This document shows positions 1-4,667 of a stretch of DNA of 5,909 nucleotides, piece after piece. Below the pieces are notes generated by a model, which did not search any database, had not been told where the DNA came from, and saw only the letters and a program-made list of their open reading frames with translations. Within the stretch, counting starts at the first letter, position 1. Each line of letters starts with the position of its first letter. The position numbers and the translations under genes are program-made. Source of the DNA: Pseudomonadota bacterium (GTDB lineage: Bacteria; Desulfobacterota; Desulfobulbia; Desulfobulbales; Desulfobulbaceae); the NCBI GenBank assembly GCA_009782165.1, contig WQUH01000095.1, positions 1 through 5,909 of the forward strand, in the 5' to 3' direction.

Positions 1-386
1 CGGTCTTCTTCCCTGGCCATCGCGGAGACAGCGCTCAGCGCATGGATCTTTTCCACCAGTTGCCTGATGTCCACCGGCTTCTCCAGGACATCGGCCGCGC
101 CCAGTTTCATGGCCTGGACCCCCTTGCTCACCGTGGCATGCCCGGTCAAGAGGATAATCTGTTGCGCGGGGTTGAAGGCGACAAGCTGTTCCAGCACCTG
201 CAGGCCATCCAGGTCGGGCATCTGCAGATCGAGCACGATCGCGTTGAACCATGTGGCGCGCACCAGGTCGAGGGCGGCCCGGCCCGAGGCCGTCGTTGTC
301 ACCTCCAGCCCCCGGATGGTCAACCGTTCCGCCAGGATGTCGAGAAATTCCTGATCGTCGTCGATCAGCAGCACAGTTACGGACAT
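1..386 (-). CDS. Response regulator receiver protein, 3' end beyond window (partial)
   Basis: The 128 visible residues form an almost complete receiver (REC) domain that should accept phosphate from a histidine protein. It begins MSVTVLLIDDDQEF. The acidic Mg-binding residues are D9-D11, the phosphoacceptor is Asp53 in IVLDLQMPDLDG, the conserved Thr81 is in LLTGH, and Lys103 is in EKPVD. The frame is still open at the left edge after about 125 residues, so a short tail or a further output domain could follow; no output function can be named. The ATG at 386 is supported by a GGAGG Shine-Dalgarno site 5 bases upstream. The gene starts 28 bases after the stop of the phosphotransferase-like gene, so it is probably the last visible member of the same operon and a candidate end-acceptor of the relay. 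The domain call is firm; the role is inferred. Confidence 0.93.
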   Translation of the reverse strand, partial: MSVTVLLIDDDQEFLDILAERLTIRGLEVTTTASGRAALDLVRATWFNAIVLDLQMPDLDGLQVLEQLVAFNPAQQIILLTGHATVSKGVQAMKLGAADVLEKPVDIRQLVEKIHALSAVSAMAREED

Positions 387-391
387 TCCAT

Positions 392-396
392 CCTCC
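392..396 (-). promoter_or_regulatory. Shine-Dalgarno site of the last receiver gene
   Basis: The minus strand reads GGAGG, 5 bases before the ATG at 386, in the 28-base gap after the preceding stop codon. It fixes the start. It also shows that this gene can be translated independently, unlike the two genes before it, which start inside their neighbours. Confidence 0.75.
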
Positions 397-414
397 GCCT
401 AGCCTCCAGCCGTT

Positions 415-1077
415 TTATTCGATGAATCTGATGGGCATGCGCAGGCGCAACGCGCTGTTCTGCGGATCGGCCTGAACCTGCATGTGGAGAAACAGGATCA
501 GCGGCTGCGCCTCGGCCGCCACCGTTGTCTCGAGTTGTTTGACCGGAATCTCGGGGGTGCAGCGCAGGGTCACGACGATATCGCTCGCCTCGGCATGCGC
601 GCCCAGAACGACCTGCTGCCCTGCTCCGGCCAGCAGGAAGATGTTCTTCAGACAGATCCACAACAGGTTCTCGACCACAAAGGCCAGCGTCTGCACCTCG
701 ATCTCGTCGCCGGGAGCGATCGACAGGCTCACTCCCTTCATGGAGGCCAGCCGTTCGGACAGGGCGATCGTGCAGGCGAAGATGTCGCGGATCCCCACGC
801 CGACAACGGGTTGGTTGGCGCTGTGGGCAAAGCGGTTGAGCCGGCGCACGATGTCGTCGGCGGTTTGCACCCGCCGCCGGATATTTTCCGCAATCGTCAG
901 CAGCCGTTCCGGCTTCAGCGGATGCCCTTTTTCCGACAGGGCGATCAGATCCCCGACCAACCCCGCGTTTTCGTTGATGATCGCCAGGGAGTTCTTGAGC
1001 TCGTGGGAGATGGAAGCGGTCATGCTGCCGAAAAAGCTCAAACCCAGGCTGTCGACTTTACCGTGATAACTGCTCAT
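415..1077 (-). CDS. Histidine-kinase-derived protein with DHp domain and degenerate ATPase domain; candidate phosphotransferase or phosphatase
   Basis: A 220-residue soluble protein with no membrane segment or sensor domain. Residues about 12-85 form a HisKA-type dimerisation and phosphoacceptor region with the H-box SISHELKNSLAIINENAG and His25. Glu26 and Asn29 keep the HExxN pattern used by HisKA proteins for phosphoryl transfer and receiver dephosphorylation. Residues about 95-220 sit where the catalytic ATPase domain should be. An N-box-like trace remains (around Asn145), but no DxGxG, F-box or GTGLGL motif is visible, so ATP binding is unlikely. This layout and length match Spo0B and ChpT, kinase-derived histidine phosphotransferases in known phosphorelays; homology to either is not claimed. 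The start ATG at 1077 overlaps the stop of the receiver gene (ATGA) and has a GGGAG site 7 bases upstream. Alternatives are a receiver-specific phosphatase or a decaying kinase, but the intact reading frame and conserved H-box argue against decay. Confidence 0.85.
   Translation of the reverse strand: MSSYHGKVDSLGLSFFGSMTASISHELKNSLAIINENAGLVGDLIALSEKGHPLKPERLLTIAENIRRRVQTADDIVRRLNRFAHSANQPVVGVGIRDIFACTIALSERLASMKGVSLSIAPGDEIEVQTLAFVVENLLWICLKNIFLLAGAGQQVVLGAHAEASDIVVTLRCTPEIPVKQLETTVAAEAQPLILFLHMQVQADPQNSALRLRMPIRFIE
968..1007. repeat. H-box copy in the phosphotransferase-like gene (40-base diverged repeat, copy 1)
   Basis: This stretch encodes residues around HELKNSLAIINEN and matches 2079-2118 at 35 of 40 bases by hand alignment. 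It is the same part of the H-box in two genes, so it reflects paralogy of the two DHp domains rather than a mobile repeat. Confidence 0.7.
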
Positions 1078-1448
1078 CCTTGTTCTCCCGGCCCCTGACA
1101 GACCTCATTGAGTTTGGCAACGAGCACCTCGATCTGTACCGGCTTGATCAGGTAGTAGTCCTTCCCGCTTTCAGCCGAACAGGCATTGAAATCCTCCTCC
1201 GAGCCGTGCCCGGTGAGGAAGATGAATTTCATTGCCGGCCGCCGGGCCTCGATCAGCCGCTTCAGTTCCAGGCCGTTGATCTCCGGCAAGCGGACATCCA
1301 GCAGGGCGATATCGAACTCCTGCTCCTCGACGATGGCCAGAGCCTTGCGGTATTCGGAGGCCCAGGTGGCATCGATGCCCCGCATATCCAACCGTTCGGC
1401 CAGGGTGGCCACCAATTCTTCTTCGTCGTCAACCAGCAGTACCCTCAT
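1074..1448 (-). CDS. Single-domain response regulator (stand-alone receiver)
   Basis: This 124-residue protein is a receiver domain with nothing attached, so it cannot act through its own DNA-binding or enzymatic domain. It starts MRVLLVDDEEEL. Asp7 and Asp8 form the metal site, Asp51 in LLDVRLPEING is the phosphoacceptor, Thr79 lies in FLTGHG, and Lys102 is in IKPVQ. Known stand-alone receivers work as phosphorelay intermediates (Spo0F), as protein-binding switches (CheY) or as phosphate sinks. Here it lies between a sensor kinase and a kinase-derived His protein, overlapping both by the 4-base ATGA arrangement, which suggests coupled translation and matched amounts. An AAGGAG site lies 7 bases before the start. 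The intermediate role is inferred from position. Confidence 0.96.
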   Translation of the reverse strand: MRVLLVDDEEELVATLAERLDMRGIDATWASEYRKALAIVEEQEFDIALLDVRLPEINGLELKRLIEARRPAMKFIFLTGHGSEEDFNACSAESGKDYYLIKPVQIEVLVAKLNEVCQGPGEQG

Positions 1449-3250
1449 TGAGCGTCTCCTTTGTCCGCATGGTAGTTGAGCGGCAGGGTGATGGTGAAGG
1501 TCGTCCCCACGCCGACAGTGCTTGCGAGGTCGATCGAGCCGCCAAGCTCCGTGACCAGGCCGTAGGTGATGGACAGCCCCAGGCCGGTGCCGCCGCTGCC
1601 GCCCTTGGTGGTAAAGAAGGGATCGAAGATCTTGCCGAGGTTCTCCGGGGGGATGCCGCAGCCGGTGTCGCGCACCGTGGTGACGATCCGGGCGCCGTCG
1701 TCGGTCAGCCGGCTTCTGATCGAAAGGCGTCCGCCTTCTTTCATGGCGGCAAAGGCGTTGTTGACCAGGTTGATGAACACCTGTTGCAGTTTACCACGAT
1801 CGCTGGAAAATTCAGGCAGTTCTTCAGGAATGTCGACATCGAGAGTAATATTGCGGGCGCTGGCCGCCTTGGTCTGGAATTCCAGCACCTCGTTCACCAC
1901 CTTGCGCAGATGGAGGGTCTGGATATTGGCCTGGATATTGCGGGCAAAACTCAGCAGTTGCCGGGTGATGGTCGCGCACCGGTCGACCGAGGAGATGATC
2001 GCGTCGATCAGGCCGATCAGGCGCTGGTCGGCCGCGTACTCCTTGCGGAAGGTGAACAGATCCTTGATGAGGCCGGCCTTTTCGTTGATGATGGCCAGGG
2101 GATTGTTGATCTCGTGGGCCACGCCCGCGGACAGCCGGCCGATCGAGGCCATCTTGTTGGCGAATTCCGCCTGATGCAGGGAGGCGAGGCGGTTCTGGTC
2201 GGCCTGGTGGATGCTGTTGACCAGATAGGTGCAGATGCCGACAACCACCGCCACAATGGTCAACACCGAACCGACGAGAAAAAGCAGCAGATTGCCCCCG
2301 GTCCTCCAGGTTTCCACCGCCATGCCGTCCTTCTGCTTGATCACCACGAGGATAAACGGCGTACCGGCAAGATAGGCATAACCGGTAACGATTTCCCGGC
2401 CCGTATGGTCCCGGCCTTCGATAACCCGGGACCGTTGGCCCTCGACACCGTGGGTCTGTTCCGAAAACGGCGGCACCGGCAGGGGGAACTGGTGCATGAT
2501 GGCGCCGTAATGCCGCGACGGGGTCTGGATAATCCCTTCCTGGTTGATGAGGAAGGCATCGTCGTCGTCGCCGAGTTCGGCATGGTGGGAGAGAATGTCG
2601 CTCAACTGCTGGATGTCGAGACCGGCCCGGAGGATGTAGTGCCGCCCCTGGTGGTCGTTGTGCAGTACGGAGATGACCAGGTGGGGGGTCATTCTGAAGC
2701 CGAGGAACACATCGCTGATATTGGACCGCATGGCAATGGCGTCATGGTAGGTCTCCTGGTCCTTGTACTGCAGATTCTTGTACCAGTCCTGGCCGCTGTA
2801 ATCCATGCCCCGGATATTGTAGGGGCCGGTATAGTTGACCTGCATGCCGGTATGGTCGATCAGGCCGAGATCGTACCATTCTCCCAGGCCGCTTTTCAGG
2901 TTTTCGAGGAGCTGTTTCAACCGGTGTTCATCGGACAGTTGCTCAAAGCTGTTGTCGAGAATGAGAAAATTGAGCGCAAAGACCCGCTCTTCCAAGTAGG
3001 AGGTCAGGCTGCGGCGCAGGTTGGAGACCAGGCGGGTGGTGCGCAGCGCCAGCTCAGACTCGATGGCCTTTCTGCTGATGGCGTAATCGACCGCGGCCAG
3101 GGTAAACAACGGCAGCAGGGCAACGGCAAGGGTGATGACGATGGATTGTTTCCACAGCCGCCTGAAGTTGAACAGCGTCTTGTACATGCCGGACGTCTGC
3201 TCGGAATGCTCGAGAAATTTAGGTCGATACCGCTTCCATCCATTCTGCAT
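1445..3250 (-). CDS. Membrane sensor histidine kinase, double-Cache-like sensor with HisKA and HATPase domains
   Basis: This 601-residue protein should sense an extracytoplasmic signal and autophosphorylate on His379. Membrane helices lie at about 36-56 and 320-344. The roughly 260 residues between them look like a dCache domain, with WYDLGLIDHTGMQVNYTGPY near 125-144, then DWYKN and a second PAS-like half near 230-308. No HAMP domain is evident; a short linker (about 345-365) leads to the H-box GVAHEINNPLAIINEKAG. The catalytic domain is complete: N-box with Asn498, DTGCGIP (528-534), FDPFFTTK (542-549) and GGTGLGLS (553-560). The start at 3250 has only a weak GTGAG site 8 bases upstream. 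Met22 (3187) would keep both membrane helices, but its upstream sequence is no better. The stop overlaps the next start (ATGA). The ligand is unknown. A 177-base gap upstream could hold a promoter. Confidence 0.95.
   Translation of the reverse strand: MQNGWKRYRPKFLEHSEQTSGMYKTLFNFRRLWKQSIVITLAVALLPLFTLAAVDYAISRKAIESELALRTTRLVSNLRRSLTSYLEERVFALNFLILDNSFEQLSDEHRLKQLLENLKSGLGEWYDLGLIDHTGMQVNYTGPYNIRGMDYSGQDWYKNLQYKDQETYHDAIAMRSNISDVFLGFRMTPHLVISVLHNDHQGRHYILRAGLDIQQLSDILSHHAELGDDDDAFLINQEGIIQTPSRHYGAIMHQFPLPVPPFSEQTHGVEGQRSRVIEGRDHTGREIVTGYAYLAGTPFILVVIKQKDGMAVETWRTGGNLLLFLVGSVLTIVAVVVGICTYLVNSIHQADQNRLASLHQAEFANKMASIGRLSAGVAHEINNPLAIINEKAGLIKDLFTFRKEYAADQRLIGLIDAIISSVDRCATITRQLLSFARNIQANIQTLHLRKVVNEVLEFQTKAASARNITLDVDIPEELPEFSSDRGKLQQVFINLVNNAFAAMKEGGRLSIRSRLTDDGARIVTTVRDTGCGIPPENLGKIFDPFFTTKGGSGGTGLGLSITYGLVTELGGSIDLASTVGVGTTFTITLPLNYHADKGDAQ
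1456..1461 (-). promoter_or_regulatory. Shine-Dalgarno site of the stand-alone receiver, inside the kinase gene
   Basis: AAGGAG on the minus strand, 7 bases before the ATG at 1448, lies within the last codons of the kinase. It supports the overlapping start and fresh ribosome loading as well as termination-reinitiation at the ATGA. Confidence 0.7.
2079..2118. repeat. H-box copy in the sensor kinase gene (40-base diverged repeat, copy 2)
   Basis: This partner of 968-1007 encodes residues around HEINNPLAIINEK of the full-length kinase. Five of 40 bases differ, and several differences change amino acids (for example Pro to Ser after the paired Asn). Confidence 0.7.
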
Positions 3251-3270
3251 GACAGTTGCTCACATTCGAT

Positions 3271-3291
3271 ACGGTTGACCGTGCCGGCACG
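3271..3291. promoter_or_regulatory. Overlapping inverted repeats 21-41 bases upstream of the kinase start, possible operator
   Basis: Two symmetric elements overlap. One is ACGGT-tg-ACCGT at 3271-3282 and the other is the perfect 12-base palindrome CGTGCCGGCACG at 3280-3291. They lie in the only long gap of the window, upstream of the kinase, where a protein-binding site or mRNA hairpin would be plausible. No convincing sigma-70 or sigma-54 promoter was found around them. GC-rich DNA yields such palindromes by chance, so the regulatory role is speculative. Confidence 0.3.
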
Positions 3292-3302
3292 AACCCCGTT
3301 TG

Positions 3303-3327
3303 TCCCTCCTGTGCGGGACAGGGAGGA
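3303..3327 (-). other. Imperfect stem-loop in the gap upstream of the kinase
   Basis: Arms at 3303-3312 and 3318-3327 pair over 10 positions with one mismatch and one G-U pair, around a 5-base loop. In the minus-strand transcript no U-run follows, so it is not an intrinsic terminator. It could be a 5' leader structure or a processing site, or have no function. Confidence 0.3.
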
Positions 3328-3397
3328 GGAGGCTGCCGGCGCTTCCGGATGTCGCTCGCGCTGAAGCCGTGCGGCCGGGGGACGGGACGTGTTGCTG

Positions 3398-3423
3398 CGC
3401 GCCGCCCCGGTCCGGCCGGCGCG
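3398..3423 (-). terminator. GC-rich hairpin just after the pseudo-kinase/receiver gene, weak terminator candidate
   Basis: Starting 4 bases past the TGA stop, the minus strand has CGCGCCG and CGGCGCG arms (3417-3423 and 3398-3404) around a 12-base loop. The 7-pair GC stem is strong and well placed, but the downstream bases lack the U-tract of a rho-independent terminator. It may slow transcription or protect the 3' end rather than stop transcription. Transcription may therefore read through into the kinase. Confidence 0.3.
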
Positions 3424-3427
3424 GGGA

Positions 3428-4654
3428 TCAGGAACCCTGCTGCTGCTGACGGCGGAGCGTGATCTTCTCGTTGGCCTTTTTCATGGTCTCGCTCAGGATG
3501 TCGATATCCACCGGTTTCTGGAGGTAGGCGAAGGCGCCGAGCTGCATGCAGATTTCCCGGTCGGATTCGTTGCCGTGGCCGGTGAGAATGATGACCTCGA
3601 TCTCCGGCTGGGAGGCTTTGACCTGCCGCAGCACCTCCATGCCGTCGATGCCGGGCATCTTCAGGTCGAGGATCATGACGTCGGGCTCGTCCTCGCGCAG
3701 CATCTCCAGGGCCGATTCACCGTCGTAGGCCACCGCCGAGCCCATGTCGCGGAGCAGCAGCCGCTCCGACAGGGTCTGGACAAATTCGCGCTCGTCGTCC
3801 ACCAGCAGAACCCGGGCAGGCGCCTGGAAATCGAGCTTGCGGTAGATGTCCGCCTGATGGAAATTCTTGCCGATCTCGGTGTCCACGGACCGGACGCCAT
3901 CGATTTTGCCCACGATCTCCTTGAGCTCCTGTTCAAGCCGGTTCAGCATGAGCACATTCTTTTCGATGGTCAGGGTGACCGCGCCCTCCTTGACGGTCAC
4001 GGTCACCTCGTGTCCTTCCAGGGTCAGGGCGACCAGGATCCTGGCCTGGAGCTGGAAATCGGCCAGAGCGGCCCGCGAGGCCTCGGTCGGGGCCAGCACG
4101 TCGGTGTGGAGATTGCGGACCACGAGCTGCATGGATTCCTGCGCCCCGATCTTGTCGGTGGGGATGATGATGTCGTACAGGGTCGGATCCCAGGGATCCT
4201 TTTTGCCGGTCATCTGCTGCACCCACGCGGTCTTGTCCTCGTCGCTCCTGTAGATCGCCTTGAGCGGATCTTTTTCCAGCCCCTGGGACTGCGCCAGCTT
4301 GACCCGGTATGCCATGTCCGCGATCAGGCAAACGCGCAGGACGTGCGAGATCGAGGCGGGAATGAAGTGACAGCAGAAACCGGTGACGATCATATCGCCC
4401 TCGGCAAGGATATCGGCCATCGCCTGACGGAGATAGGCGACGGACCGCTCTTTTTCATGGGTGAACGGGTTGAACAGCGATGTTTTGGCGGAAAAGGCCC
4501 TGCTGATCCGCTCCGGGGAGATCCCGGACATCTTGCCGGCCCGGTCGGCGACCTCGCCGTCGCGGACCAGGCGATAGCCGGTTTTGTCCATGAGTTGCGG
4601 AATAATCGACTCTTCGTTGCAATGGAGGGCGTTGAACACGGTAAGTACGGACAT
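3428..4654 (-). CDS. Cytidylate-kinase-like (P-loop-degraded) / BON-like / receiver fusion protein
   Basis: A soluble 408-residue protein in three parts. Residues about 1-185 resemble the cytidylate-kinase-2 family: the later region is typical (HVLRVCLIADMAYRVKLAQ, then RSDEDKTAWVQQMTG, then DPTLYDIIIPTDKIG). However, the expected N-terminal SREYGSGG-type P-loop is replaced by NALHCNEES (8-16), so nucleotide kinase activity is doubtful. Residues about 201-262 resemble a BON domain (VTVTVKEGAVTLTI, then GKIDGVRSVDTEIG). Residues 280-400 are a receiver: Asp286/287, phosphoacceptor Asp330 in MILDLKMPGIDG, Thr358 in ILTGHG, Lys380 in QKPVD. The receiver is at the C-terminus, so phosphorylation may control the N-terminal module, possibly through binding rather than catalysis. 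The ATG at 4654 follows the transporter stop by 12 bases and has an AGAGAGG site 6 bases upstream, so the two genes are probably cotranscribed. The receiver call is firm, the kinase-fold call good, and the BON call moderate. Confidence 0.9.
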   Translation of the reverse strand: MSVLTVFNALHCNEESIIPQLMDKTGYRLVRDGEVADRAGKMSGISPERISRAFSAKTSLFNPFTHEKERSVAYLRQAMADILAEGDMIVTGFCCHFIPASISHVLRVCLIADMAYRVKLAQSQGLEKDPLKAIYRSDEDKTAWVQQMTGKKDPWDPTLYDIIIPTDKIGAQESMQLVVRNLHTDVLAPTEASRAALADFQLQARILVALTLEGHEVTVTVKEGAVTLTIEKNVLMLNRLEQELKEIVGKIDGVRSVDTEIGKNFHQADIYRKLDFQAPARVLLVDDEREFVQTLSERLLLRDMGSAVAYDGESALEMLREDEPDVMILDLKMPGIDGMEVLRQVKASQPEIEVIILTGHGNESDREICMQLGAFAYLQKPVDIDILSETMKKANEKITLRRQQQQGS

Positions 4655-4660
4655 GGGATT

Positions 4661-4667
4661 CCTCTCT
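4661..4667 (-). promoter_or_regulatory. Shine-Dalgarno site of the pseudo-kinase/receiver gene
   Basis: AGAGAGG on the minus strand lies 6 bases before the ATG at 4654 and touches the stop codon of the transporter gene (4669-4667). It supports the chosen start and tight operon coupling with the transporter. Confidence 0.7.

Noticed and set aside
42..425. Plus-strand frame of 127 codons at the left end
   Set aside because: The minus strand there encodes a textbook receiver domain, so the plus frame is its shadow.
377..661. Minus-strand frame of 94 codons across the phosphotransferase-like gene end
   Set aside because: It is in another frame of a gene with an intact H-box and coupled start, and its product is Arg/Gly-rich with no domain.
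3251..3300. Sigma-54 type promoter upstream of the kinase (GGCAC element at the palindrome)
   Set aside because: The matching TTGC element at the required spacing is absent, and no good sigma-70 pair was seen either.
1448..3364. Long plus-strand reading frame of 638 codons opposite the sensor kinase
   Set aside because: It mirrors the kinase gene, whose translation contains complete family motifs. The plus-strand product has no recognisable domain, and long antisense frames are expected in GC-rich coding DNA.
3256..3462. Plus-strand frame of 68 codons in the 177-base gap, with a CPSCAGQGGGGC stretch resembling a zinc-binding motif
   Set aside because: There is no convincing ribosome-binding site, it runs into the opposite-strand fusion gene, and the Cys/Gly run follows from GC-rich sequence.
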